A stretch of 19,092 bases of DNA from an uncultured Bacilli bacterium (lineage in GTDB: Bacteria > Bacillota_I > Bacilli_A > RF39 > UBA660): the NCBI GenBank assembly GCA_944345045.1, contig CALVMI010000053.1:1-19092 (forward strand), written 5' to 3'. Each line of letters begins with the position of its first letter. Position 1 is the stretch's first letter. The translations under genes were made by a program, and so were the position numbers. The notes beneath the pieces were generated by a model. That model was not told the origin of the DNA and ran no database searches. It worked only from the letters and a program-made list of their open reading frames with translations. Positions 1 to 5,848 of the stretch are shown here, in pieces.

Positions 1-161
1 GTATGATTATTCGTTTACCACTTGATCAAGTATCAACATTAGGTCGTGCAACGCAAGGTGTTCGTTTAATTCATTTAAAAGATGATCAAAAAGTTGCAAC
101 AATTAGTATTGTTGATCATGAAGAAAGGGAAGAAATTATATCTGAAGAAGAATCTGAATAA
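1..161 (+). CDS. gyrA: DNA gyrase subunit A, C-terminal end (5' truncated by window)
   Basis: An open frame enters from the left edge (frame of position 3) and stops with TAA at 159-161. It encodes about 52 residues including GMIIRLPLDQVSTLGRATQG and VRLIHL, the typical last blade of the GyrA C-terminal beta-pinwheel that wraps DNA, followed by an acidic tail (EEREEIISEEESE) common at the end of Bacillota GyrA. ParC shares the fold, but the GRxTQGVRLI wording and the downstream tadA-dnaX-recR neighbourhood, as in B. subtilis, favour GyrA. Gyrase introduces negative supercoils ahead of forks, and the gene is normally origin-proximal. No terminator hairpin is obvious directly after the stop; the parS cluster begins 13 bases later. 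Confidence 0.88.
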   Translation, partial: MIIRLPLDQVSTLGRATQGVRLIHLKDDQKVATISIVDHEEREEIISEEESE

Positions 162-174
162 AGATTCTTCTTTA

Positions 175-190
175 TGTTCCACGTGAAACA
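175..190. promoter_or_regulatory. parS site 1 (ParB/Spo0J binding)
   Basis: TGTTCCACGTGAAACA fits the B. subtilis parS consensus TGTTNCACGTGAAACA. It is a mixed variant with C on the left arm and A on the right arm. It lies 13 bases after the gyrA stop codon. Confidence 0.9.
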
Positions 191-197
191 TAAAAAT

Positions 198-211
198 ATT
201 TCCCGGGAAAT
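198..211. promoter_or_regulatory. Noc binding site (NBS) 1
   Basis: ATTTCCCGGGAAAT is an exact match to the Noc nucleoid-occlusion consensus of B. subtilis. It sits between parS 1 and parS 2, with 7 bases on its left and 17 on its right. Noc is a ParB paralogue that binds NBS and the membrane and blocks division over the nucleoid. A perfect 14-bp palindrome in such AT-rich DNA, found three times in 6 kb, is unlikely to be chance. Confidence 0.85.
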
Positions 212-215
212 AAAA

Positions 216-224
216 TGTGTATAA
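216..224 (-). promoter_or_regulatory. DnaA-box-like 9-mer
   Basis: The + strand TGTGTATAA reads TTATACACA on the minus strand, which fits the DnaA-box consensus TTATNCACA. It lies 4 bases after the Noc site and 4 bases before parS 2. Related but imperfect copies precede parS 3 (about 400-408) and parS 5 (about 637-645). A single good box does not make an origin, so function is uncertain. Confidence 0.35.
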
Positions 225-228
225 CTAA

Positions 229-244
229 TGTTTCACGTGAAACA
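229..244. promoter_or_regulatory. parS site 2
   Basis: TGTTTCACGTGAAACA is a perfect symmetric 16-bp parS palindrome. Confidence 0.93.
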
Positions 245-411
245 TCATGTAAACACCATGTATTCATATTGTATGTATATAATATATAATTTTATTATGA
301 TTATATATGATAATTAAATATGTGATTAATTAAAGCAATATTAACGTTAATAGTAGATAACAACAAATTATTAATTCTTTTTATAAAAAAATGATAATTG
401 TATATAACTAA

Positions 412-427
412 TGTTCCACGTGGAACA
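412..427. promoter_or_regulatory. parS site 3 (C/G variant)
   Basis: TGTTCCACGTGGAACA is a fully palindromic parS variant with C and G at the variable arm positions. It is preceded by TGTATATAACTAA, a motif shared with sites 2 and 5. Confidence 0.87.
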
Positions 428-511
428 TTTTTTTCTTTTAAATATTAAACTATAGTATATATTAAATAAAAATCTTTAATTGTTTTAAATATTTATTATT
501 GTTAATAAGTA

Positions 512-527
512 TGTTTCACGTGAAACA
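512..527. promoter_or_regulatory. parS site 4
   Basis: TGTTTCACGTGAAACA is a perfect parS palindrome. Confidence 0.93.
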
Positions 528-647
528 TTAAATCATGATTTATTTCTTAATATATTTATAAAATTAATTTAATTTATTAAAAATAATATTCTTTATTATA
601 TAAAATTTTACTTTATTAAATTAAAATGAATTAAAAGTGTATAACTA

Positions 648-663
648 TGTTCCACGTGGAACA
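648..663. promoter_or_regulatory. parS site 5 (C/G variant)
   Basis: TGTTCCACGTGGAACA is identical to site 3 and is preceded by GTGTATAACTA. Confidence 0.87.
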
Positions 664-745
664 TGATTACGTAAAATAAATCAAAAAAAAAATAGTTATA
701 TATGTGATTTTGGAAAAAACATTGATTTTTTTTTGCAAAAAGGTA

Positions 746-761
746 TGTTTCACGTGAAACA
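746..761. promoter_or_regulatory. parS site 6
   Basis: TGTTTCACGTGAAACA is a perfect parS palindrome. Confidence 0.93.
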
Positions 762-798
762 TCTGGTGTTGATAAGCCAAATGTATAGAATTGCTTAA

Positions 799-814
799 TG
801 TTTCACGTGAAACG
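799..814. promoter_or_regulatory. parS site 7 (one end mismatch)
   Basis: TGTTTCACGTGAAACG is parS with a single change at the last base. It ends 11 bases upstream of the SRP RNA -35 element, so ParB bound here would lie next to, and possibly within reach of, that promoter. Confidence 0.87.
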
Positions 815-825
815 TTGGGTTTTTC

Positions 826-854
826 TTGATATTTTAGATTAATTTTGATATTCT
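826..854 (+). promoter_or_regulatory. sigma-A promoter of the SRP RNA
   Basis: The -35 element TTGATA (826-831) is followed after 17 bases by the -10 element TATTCT (849-854). The expected start is at about 861, which coincides with the 5' base of the SRP RNA helix. Confidence 0.7.
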
Positions 855-860
855 TAATAC

Positions 861-931
861 GTGCAACAAATATATTGTAATCTGGTCAGAATCGGAAGAT
901 AGCAGCCACGTCAATCCCTATTTGTGTGCAC
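861..931 (+). ncRNA. ffs: Signal recognition particle RNA, minimal 4.5S-like form
   Basis: The conserved domain-IV core is present: GGTCAG (884-889), a GGAA tetraloop (894-897) closed by ATC/GAT, then AGCAGCC (901-907). The ends pair: GTGCA (861-865) with TGCAC (927-931); ACAAATA (866-872) with TATTTGT (919-925), leaving G926 bulged; ATTG (874-877) with CAAT (912-915); and TGG (883-885) with CCA (906-908). A T run follows at 932-937, completing an intrinsic terminator. The RNA binds Ffh for co-translational membrane targeting. At about 71 nt it lacks the Alu domain found in the roughly 270-nt B. subtilis scRNA. It lies just before tadA, whereas in B. subtilis scr lies just after tadA. Confidence 0.92.
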
Positions 932-950
932 TTTTTTATTGGAGGAATAT

Positions 951-1367
951 ATGATTGATCAATACATTTTAGCGTGTATTTCAGAGGCAAAAAAGAGTTA
1001 TAAACATTCAGATGTCCCAATTGGCGCTATAATAGTTAAAAATAGTGAAATAATTGCTAAAAGTCACAATACTAGAGAACAAAAAAACGACATAACAGGT
1101 CATGCTGAGGTGAATGTAATTCGTAAAACAGCGAAAATTTTGCAAAGATGGAATTTAAGTGATTGTGATTTATATGTTACTTTAAAGCCTTGTTCAATGT
1201 GTATGGAAATTATTAAACAAGCCAGAATTAAAAATGTTTACTATTTGCTAGATAAACTAGATTTTAAAAAGGAATATTCAGGTACTAAAGTAAGTAAAAT
1301 AGAGATAAATAACTACGAACAAATGTATGGGCAAATTCTTTCGGATTTTTTTAAAGAAAAAAGATAG
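951..1367 (+). CDS. tadA: tRNA-specific adenosine deaminase TadA
   Basis: A 138-residue protein of the CDA fold that converts A34 to inosine in tRNA-Arg(ACG). The zinc-site motifs are H51-A-E53 (GHAE) and PCSMC at 80-84 (C81, C84), with E53 as proton shuttle. DVPIGAII (21-28) and SHN (38-40) match the family. PCSMC replaces the more usual PCPMC, and the C-terminal part is divergent. I chose ATG 951 because GGAGG (941-945) lies 5 bases upstream; a longer in-frame GTG at 924 would begin inside the SRP RNA. No independent promoter is visible, so expression probably comes from read-through of the SRP RNA terminator or a weak internal promoter. A related CDA-family deaminase cannot be excluded, but the neighbourhood (SRP RNA, dnaX) is the classical tadA one. 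Confidence 0.88.
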   Translation: MIDQYILACISEAKKSYKHSDVPIGAIIVKNSEIIAKSHNTREQKNDITGHAEVNVIRKTAKILQRWNLSDCDLYVTLKPCSMCMEIIKQARIKNVYYLLDKLDFKKEYSGTKVSKIEINNYEQMYGQILSDFFKEKR

Positions 1368-1372
1368 TTTTA

Positions 1373-1381
1373 TGCTATAAT
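1373..1381 (+). promoter_or_regulatory. Extended -10 promoter of dnaX
   Basis: TGC-TATAAT (1373-1381) has a TG extension and a perfect -10 hexamer. No good -35 is seen. The predicted start at about 1388 gives a leader of roughly 24 nt before the dnaX ATG. Confidence 0.6.
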
Positions 1382-1411
1382 AGTTACTAGATTGTTTGGA
1401 GATGATTTGTT

Positions 1412-3043
1412 ATGGATTATAAGGTTTTGTATCGGAAATATAGACCTGATTGTTTTAAAAATATTGTCGGTCAAGACTATACTGTACATATGTTGCAAAA
1501 TGCAATTATTCATAATAAAATTGCTCATTCATATTTATTTACTGGACCTCGTGGAACTGGAAAAACGAGTACGGCGAAAGTTTTTGCTAAGACTATTAAT
1601 TGTGAAAACATTGTTGATGGTGAGGCATGTGGAAAATGTGCTGCTTGTCTTTCTTTTGAACAAAGTCCAGATATTATTGAGATTGATGCCGCTTCTAATA
1701 ACGGAGTAGATGATATTCGGGAATTGATTAATAATGTCAAAATTGCTCCAACAGAAGGAAAATATAAGATTTATATTATTGATGAGGTCCATATGATGAC
1801 TCCAAGCGCTTTTAATGCTTTACTTCTTACTTTAGAAGAACCTCCAGCTCATGCAATTTTTATTATGGCAACTACTAATGTTGAAAGTGTTCCAATTACT
1901 ATTCTTTCGAGATGTCAAAGATTTTCTTTTAGGAAATTTACTATTGATGATTTAGTAAAACAAATCCATTATGTATGTGAGCAAGAGAAAATTTCTATTA
2001 CGGAAGATGCTATTCAAGAAATTGCTTATTTATCTGAAGGTGGCATGCGAGATGCTTTAAGTTTACTTGATCAACTTTCTGCGAATGGTACTGAGATTAC
2101 TTTAGATAGTATTTTATCTAATTATGGCTCTATTTCTCTTAAGTTTATTCATGATTTATTAAGTAGTGTTGCTAATCAAGATGTATCTGCAATTCATAAG
2201 GCGATGAGTGAATTGCAAGCAACTTCTTCAGATTATAAAATTTTTATAAAAAAGCTTATTCAAGAACTTTCTTCAATTGCTGTTCAAATTTCTTCCGGTA
2301 GTTATACAGGTAATTTCACTTATTCACAAATTGAGGAAATTATTTTCAAATTAAATGATTGTTTAAACAAAGTTAATATTAATATTAGTCCTTTTTTGTT
2401 AATTGAAATTATTTTGTTAAGTTCGTTTACTAATGTTGAAGATAAAAAACAAAATGTGGATAATTATGCTTTAAATGTGGATAAAATATTAACTGAGAAA
2501 GCGGAAAAGAATAAAAAAGAAGAAAAGATAGTAGAAAGTGAACATAAAACCAAAGTAGAAAATGCGATTAATGAAGGAGAATATTTGAATAAATTAGTAC
2601 AAATTCGTGTTAATAACTGTTTTGTTAATGCTAAGAAAGATGATTTATTAAAAGCTAAAGATGTTTGGAAAAATGTTTTAAATGATGATTCTATTGAACC
2701 AAATATTAAATCTTTCATTTTAGATTCTAGTGTTGTCGCGGCTTCATCTGACTATTGTATTATTACTTCTAAATTAGAAAGTATGGTGCATTTGATCAAT
2801 AAAAATTTAGATTTTTTAACTGATGAATTAACAAATAAATTTTCTCATCCTGTTTATTTTGTAGCTTTGTCCGAAAATGATTGGAAAAAAGAAAAGCAAA
2901 CTTATGCACAAACGATTAAAAATGGCGGTTCATATAGATTGATTTCTGAAGAAGAGTTGTCTTCTTTGAAACCAAAAGTTTATTCCGAAATAGAAGAAAT
3001 TGCCCAAAAAGTTTTTAATCGTGATAAAATAGAAATGGTTTAG
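1412..3043 (+). CDS. dnaX: DNA polymerase III subunits gamma/tau
   Basis: A 543-residue clamp-loader ATPase that assembles with delta and delta prime to load the beta clamp and, as tau, couples polymerases at the fork. Visible AAA+ features: Walker A GPRGTGKTS (45-53), a zinc knuckle of C64, C73, C76 and C79, Walker B YIIDEVHM (121-128), sensor ATTN (153-156) and the SRC arginine-finger motif (166-168). Domains I-III run to about residue 360. A charged linker (about 365-390) leads to the tau-specific C-terminal domain, typical of Bacillota. Start ATG 1412 follows TGGAGA at 1397-1402. A-rich slippery stretches at 2248-2254 and 2513-2518 could allow -1 frameshifting (see findings). It heads a dnaX-ybaB-recR unit. 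Confidence 0.97.
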   Translation: MDYKVLYRKYRPDCFKNIVGQDYTVHMLQNAIIHNKIAHSYLFTGPRGTGKTSTAKVFAKTINCENIVDGEACGKCAACLSFEQSPDIIEIDAASNNGVDDIRELINNVKIAPTEGKYKIYIIDEVHMMTPSAFNALLLTLEEPPAHAIFIMATTNVESVPITILSRCQRFSFRKFTIDDLVKQIHYVCEQEKISITEDAIQEIAYLSEGGMRDALSLLDQLSANGTEITLDSILSNYGSISLKFIHDLLSSVANQDVSAIHKAMSELQATSSDYKIFIKKLIQELSSIAVQISSGSYTGNFTYSQIEEIIFKLNDCLNKVNINISPFLLIEIILLSSFTNVEDKKQNVDNYALNVDKILTEKAEKNKKEEKIVESEHKTKVENAINEGEYLNKLVQIRVNNCFVNAKKDDLLKAKDVWKNVLNDDSIEPNIKSFILDSSVVAASSDYCIITSKLESMVHLINKNLDFLTDELTNKFSHPVYFVALSENDWKKEKQTYAQTIKNGGSYRLISEEELSSLKPKVYSEIEEIAQKVFNRDKIEMV

Positions 3044-3060
3044 AAAGAAGGTATTTTTTT

Positions 3061-3357
3061 ATGAATATGCAAAGTATAATGGCGCAAGCTCAAAAAATGC
3101 AAAGAGATTTACAAAAAAAGAAAGAAGAAATTAATGCACAATTATTTCCCGGGAAATATGAATTTGTAGAAGTAACTTTAAATGGTAAAAAAGAAATGGT
3201 TCGTTGTAAAATTAATAAAGATGAACTTGATGCTTCTGATATTGAGATTTTAGAAGATTTTATTGTTTTAGCTACTAAAGATGCTCTTCAAAAAGTAGAT
3301 CAAGAAATTCAAAATAAAATGGGTCAATATGCAGGAATGTTAGATGGATTGATGTAA
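3061..3357 (+). CDS. ybaB: YbaB/EbfC family nucleoid-associated protein
   Basis: A 98-residue small DNA-binding protein (YaaK in B. subtilis) that dimerises as a tweezer-like fold. The N-terminal helix MNMQSIMAQAQKMQRDLQKK is Met/Gln-rich as in the family. NGKKEMVRCKI and the C-terminal helix with ALQKVDQEIQNKMGQY align well. The glycine-rich turn usually found around residues 30-40 is replaced by LFPGKYEF, and exactly there the DNA is a perfect Noc site (3144-3157). RBS AGAAGG lies upstream of ATG 3061. The recR ATG follows after a single base, so the two are co-translated; ybaB-recR pairing after dnaX is widely conserved and suggests a replication/recombination role. Confidence 0.93.
   Translation: MNMQSIMAQAQKMQRDLQKKKEEINAQLFPGKYEFVEVTLNGKKEMVRCKINKDELDASDIEILEDFIVLATKDALQKVDQEIQNKMGQYAGMLDGLM
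3144..3157. promoter_or_regulatory. Noc binding site 2, inside ybaB
   Basis: ATTTCCCGGGAAAT is a perfect match, flanked by T and A to give a 16-bp palindrome. It is read in-frame as TTT CCC GGG AAA (Phe-Pro-Gly-Lys). Confidence 0.8.
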
Positions 3358-3358
3358 A

Positions 3359-3964
3359 ATGGAAGTATATCCTAAAAATTTTGAAGCTTTGGTAGAATCT
3401 TTTAAAAAGTTGCCTGGAATAGGTGAAAAAAGCGCTGAACGAATGGCTTTGGCAGTTTTAGATATGTCTTTAGATGATGTAAGTGATATGAGTCAAGCGT
3501 TGATGGACGCGAAGAAAAGTTTGCATCCGTGTTCTGTATGTGGAAATTTAACTGATCAAGATGTTTGTCAGGTTTGTAGTAATGAAAACAGAGATAAAAA
3601 TTTAATTTGCGTTGTTGAAGATTATAAGAGTGCCTTTGCTTTTGAAAAGGTAGGCAATTTTAAAGGAGTTTATCATGTTTTAAATGGGCTTATTTCGCCG
3701 ATGATGAATATAGGTGCTGAAGATATAAATTTATCTTCTTTAGTTAATCGTGTGGATAAGTTGTCTCATCCTGAGATTATTTTGGCTTTGAAAAGTTCTA
3801 TTGAAGGTGAGACTACAACATTATATATTAAGAAAATTTTTGAAAAGAAAGATGTGACTATTAGTCGTTTAGCATATGGATTACCAATGGGTGCTGAAAT
3901 TGAATATTTGGATATGATGACCTTAGATAAAGCGTTGTTTGATCGAAAAATTATATCGGAATAA
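3359..3964 (+). CDS. recR: Recombination protein RecR
   Basis: A 201-residue protein acting with RecO/RecF to load RecA on gapped DNA. A helix-hairpin-helix LPGIGEKSAERMA (18-30) is followed by a zinc finger of C58, C61, C70 and C73, then a Toprim domain beginning near CVVED (84-88), with HVLNGLISPM (106-115) and the C-terminal YGLPMGAEIEYLD. Length equals the family norm of about 200. The start ATG lies one base after the ybaB stop with no strong RBS of its own, implying translational coupling. The unit ends in a hairpin terminator that overlaps the stop codon. Confidence 0.97.
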   Translation: MEVYPKNFEALVESFKKLPGIGEKSAERMALAVLDMSLDDVSDMSQALMDAKKSLHPCSVCGNLTDQDVCQVCSNENRDKNLICVVEDYKSAFAFEKVGNFKGVYHVLNGLISPMMNIGAEDINLSSLVNRVDKLSHPEIILALKSSIEGETTTLYIKKIFEKKDVTISRLAYGLPMGAEIEYLDMMTLDKALFDRKIISE

Positions 3965-3979
3965 AAATCCGATTTTTTT
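3955..3979 (+). terminator. Intrinsic terminator after recR
   Basis: Stem ATCGGA (3955-3960) pairs with TCCGAT (3968-3973) across a 7-base loop, followed by T7. The stem includes the recR stop codon region. It is a short hairpin, so read-through into bofA-holB is possible. Confidence 0.65.
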
Positions 3980-3997
3980 CATATCTTTTATTAGGAG
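3959..3997 (+). promoter_or_regulatory. Putative sigma-E-type promoter of bofA
   Basis: The -10 element CATATCTT (3980-3987) is one change from CATAYANT. A weak -35 GAATAAA (3959-3965) lies 14 bases upstream. Five bases after the -10 comes the Shine-Dalgarno AGGAG (3993-3997), the same geometry seen at yabG and yabP. B. subtilis bofA is sigma-E dependent (known); its use here is inferred. Confidence 0.45.
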
Positions 3998-4007
3998 ATA
4001 ATGACCT

Positions 4008-4196
4008 ATGTTAAAGAAAATTTATGCAATACTAAAAAAAGTAGTTTTTGCTTTTCTATTGTTATATGGGTTAAACTATTTTATATCTTCTTTAAAAATA
4101 TATATTCCCATTAACGTTATTACAGTAGGAATCGTAAGTTTCTTAGGAATTCCAGGTCTTTCGGCTTTAATTATTCTTTATTTTATAGTAAAATAA
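4008..4196 (+). CDS. bofA: Pro-sigma-K processing inhibitor BofA
   Basis: A 62-residue membrane protein. The C-terminal half IYIPINVITVGIVSFLGIPG is the BofA signature (IHVPINLVTT...GILGIPG in B. subtilis), and the N-terminal stretch (about 10-29) is one hydrophobic helix. It lacks the first transmembrane segment of the roughly 87-residue B. subtilis protein, leaving about two membrane segments. BofA holds the SpoIVFB protease inactive in the mother-cell membrane around the forespore until a forespore signal arrives, timing sigma-K activation. ATG 4008 is set by AGGAG 10 bases upstream; an ATG at 4001 is out of frame. The position after recR is the same as in B. subtilis, which strengthens the call. 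It implies a SpoIVFB/sigma-K checkpoint in this organism. Confidence 0.88.
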   Translation: MLKKIYAILKKVVFAFLLLYGLNYFISSLKIYIPINVITVGIVSFLGIPGLSALIILYFIVK

Positions 4197-4212
4197 CTAT
4201 GGGTGAGAAATT

Positions 4213-5055
4213 GTGGATAGTAAAATTTTTCATGAACTTGAACATTCTTATCATGAGAATAAATTAGCTCATGCTTTTTTGCTTGAAACAAATGAAAAAG
4301 AAAAGACATATAAGGAAATTTTACAATTTTTAAAATTAATTAATTGTCCTAATTCTTTTAAAGAAAATTGCTCTACTTGTAATTTATGTCATTTAATTGA
4401 TACAAATTCTTTACCAAGTTTAATAACTATTTATCCAGATGGAATAAATATAAAAAAAGAGCAAATTTTAGAATTAAAAAAATCTTTTCAAACAAAACCG
4501 ATTTTTTCAAAATATAATATGTATATCATTATGGATGCTGAGAAATTAAATGCTTCTAGTGCTAATACGATGTTAAAGTTTTTAGAAGAACCTGAGGATC
4601 ATATTATTGGCTTTTTTCTAACAAATAATCGAGAAAATGTTATTGAAACGATTAAAAGTCGTTGTCAAATTTTATTAGAAAATTATGAGGAAATAGAAGA
4701 TCATATTCCAGAAGATATATGGACTCTGGCTTTAGATTATATAATGGAAATTGAAACAGCAAAAACTGATGCTGTACTCTATAATAGAGATGTTTTATCT
4801 TTAAAAATAAAAGAAAAAAATGATTGCTTTTTCCTTTTTCAAGCTATGCTTAATATTTATCGTAATGTATATTTTGGTATTTTAAATATAGAAAATTTAG
4901 ATGAAAGGTTTCAGTTTCTATCTTTTTTACTAAAGAAGGATAGTAAAGATATTTTTAAAAAGATTTGTTTAATTGTGGAAATTTTAGACGAATTGAATTA
5001 TAATTTAAACATTTCATTGGCTTTAGACCGTTTTGTTTTGGAAGTGGGTGATTAA
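4213..5055 (+). CDS. holB: DNA polymerase III subunit delta prime
   Basis: A 280-residue clamp-loader subunit, shorter than the approximately 330 of B. subtilis. The AAA+ core lacks a usable Walker A, as is normal for delta prime (LLETNEKEKTYKE at 24-36). The zinc module uses C45, C53, C56 and C59. MDAEKLNASSANTMLKFLEEP (107-127) and the SRC motif (149-151) are diagnostic. Start is GTG 4213, placed by GGTGAG at 4202-4207. It lies 16 bases after bofA; tmk and the yaaQ/yaaR genes that precede holB in B. subtilis are absent. No convincing vegetative promoter is seen between recR and holB, so this essential gene may depend on read-through of the recR terminator. Confidence 0.93.
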   Translation: MDSKIFHELEHSYHENKLAHAFLLETNEKEKTYKEILQFLKLINCPNSFKENCSTCNLCHLIDTNSLPSLITIYPDGINIKKEQILELKKSFQTKPIFSKYNMYIIMDAEKLNASSANTMLKFLEEPEDHIIGFFLTNNRENVIETIKSRCQILLENYEEIEDHIPEDIWTLALDYIMEIETAKTDAVLYNRDVLSLKIKEKNDCFFLFQAMLNIYRNVYFGILNIENLDERFQFLSFLLKKDSKDIFKKICLIVEILDELNYNLNISLALDRFVLEVGD

Positions 5056-5056
5056 T

Positions 5057-5848
5057 TTGAATATTTATGGTGTTGTTTTTCAGGATAAAGGAAAAATTTA
5101 TTATTTTAATGGTGGCGACAAGAAGATTCCTAATCGTGTTACTGTTATTGTTGAAACAGAAAAAGGCGAGCAGTTTGGGCGTGTAGTTACTCGTTTGGAT
5201 AAAGAAAAATCGATGATGTATAAAGCTGAATTGAAAGATATTAAACGTATCGCGACCAAAAGAGATTATGAACAATATTTAAAAAATTTGCGTGATGCTG
5301 AGGAAGCTTTGAAAAATGCTAAGAATTTTAGTAAGGAACTTAATTTAAGTATGAATTTTATTGATGCCAATTTTACTTTTGATCGTAAGCAACTTTTGTT
5401 TAATTTTTATGCAGATGAACGTGTGGATTTTAGAGAGCTTGCTAAAAAATTAGCTAGTGTATATCATACTAGAATTGAACTTCGGCAAGTAGGAGCAAGA
5501 GATAAGGCAGAACATATTGGTGGTATCGGCATTTGTGGTTTAAAACTTTGTTGTGCTAATTGTTTAACTCATTTGGAATCTGTTACTATGAATATGGCAA
5601 AAAATCAAAATTTAGCTTTGAATCCTTCTAAAATAAATGGGGCTTGTGGTCGTTTATTATGTTGTCTTGCTTATGAAGATGAAGCGTATTTGACTAATTC
5701 TGTTGGAATGCCAAGTGTTGGAGATAATTTAGATACTCCATATGGTAAAGGAAAAGTTATTTCTGTTGATATATTGAATAGAAGATATAAAGTGTTAATT
5801 GATTCTGAAGTAAAGGAGATTTTACTTGATCATGCAGAAACAACTTAA
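5057..5848 (+). CDS. ricT: PSP1-domain protein RicT (YaaT)
   Basis: A 263-residue member of the Y-complex (RicA-RicF-RicT), which in B. subtilis carries Fe-S clusters, directs RNase Y cleavage of operon mRNAs and affects sporulation and competence. The N-terminal IYGVVFQDKGKIYYF matches YaaT. The PSP1 core contains the cysteine motifs C160, C165, C166, C169 and CGRLLCC (C197, C202, C203), plus MAKNQNLALNPSKINGACGR, highly conserved in the family. I chose TTG 5057 because GGGTGA (5046-5051) sits 5 bases upstream and the protein then starts like YaaT. An upstream in-frame ATG at 5033 lies within holB and would add eight unrelated residues. It begins one base after the holB stop and overlaps trmN6. 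Confidence 0.93.
   Translation: MNIYGVVFQDKGKIYYFNGGDKKIPNRVTVIVETEKGEQFGRVVTRLDKEKSMMYKAELKDIKRIATKRDYEQYLKNLRDAEEALKNAKNFSKELNLSMNFIDANFTFDRKQLLFNFYADERVDFRELAKKLASVYHTRIELRQVGARDKAEHIGGIGICGLKLCCANCLTHLESVTMNMAKNQNLALNPSKINGACGRLLCCLAYEDEAYLTNSVGMPSVGDNLDTPYGKGKVISVDILNRRYKVLIDSEVKEILLDHAETT

Larger units (their letters stand above)
162..860. other. Gene-free, AT-rich centromere-like region with seven parS sites
   Basis: This 0.7 kb stretch between gyrA and the SRP RNA has no credible ORF on either strand. It is extremely AT-rich apart from the GC cores of its binding sites. It contains seven parS palindromes (start positions 175, 229, 412, 512, 648, 746, 799), one Noc site (198-211), one DnaA-box-like 9-mer (216-224), and at its right end the SRP RNA promoter. 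ParB (Spo0J) nucleates on parS and spreads, recruiting SMC and organising origin segregation. Everything visible points to a chromosome-organisation element rather than a gene. Confidence 0.85.

Noticed and set aside
162..860. Chromosomal replication origin within the parS region
   Set aside because: Only one DnaA box fits the consensus, the other copies are imperfect and no dnaA gene is adjacent. In this layout oriC is expected upstream near dnaA, to the left of gyrA.
162..860. CRISPR array
   Set aside because: The repeated elements are 16-bp palindromes at irregular distances (53-183 bases), which fits protein-binding sites and not direct repeats with uniform spacers.
924..950. GTG start for tadA at 924
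   Set aside because: It lies inside the 3' strand of the SRP RNA helix and has no SD. ATG 951 has GGAGG at ideal spacing.
1392..1709. A 105-codon + strand open frame overlapping the dnaX start
   Set aside because: It lies in a different frame within the conserved dnaX P-loop and zinc-finger region, has no family resemblance and is a shadow of AT-rich coding DNA.
4001..4060. Alternative ATG at 4001 upstream of bofA
   Set aside because: It is in another frame and does not encode the BofA signature; ATG 4008 gives the conserved protein.
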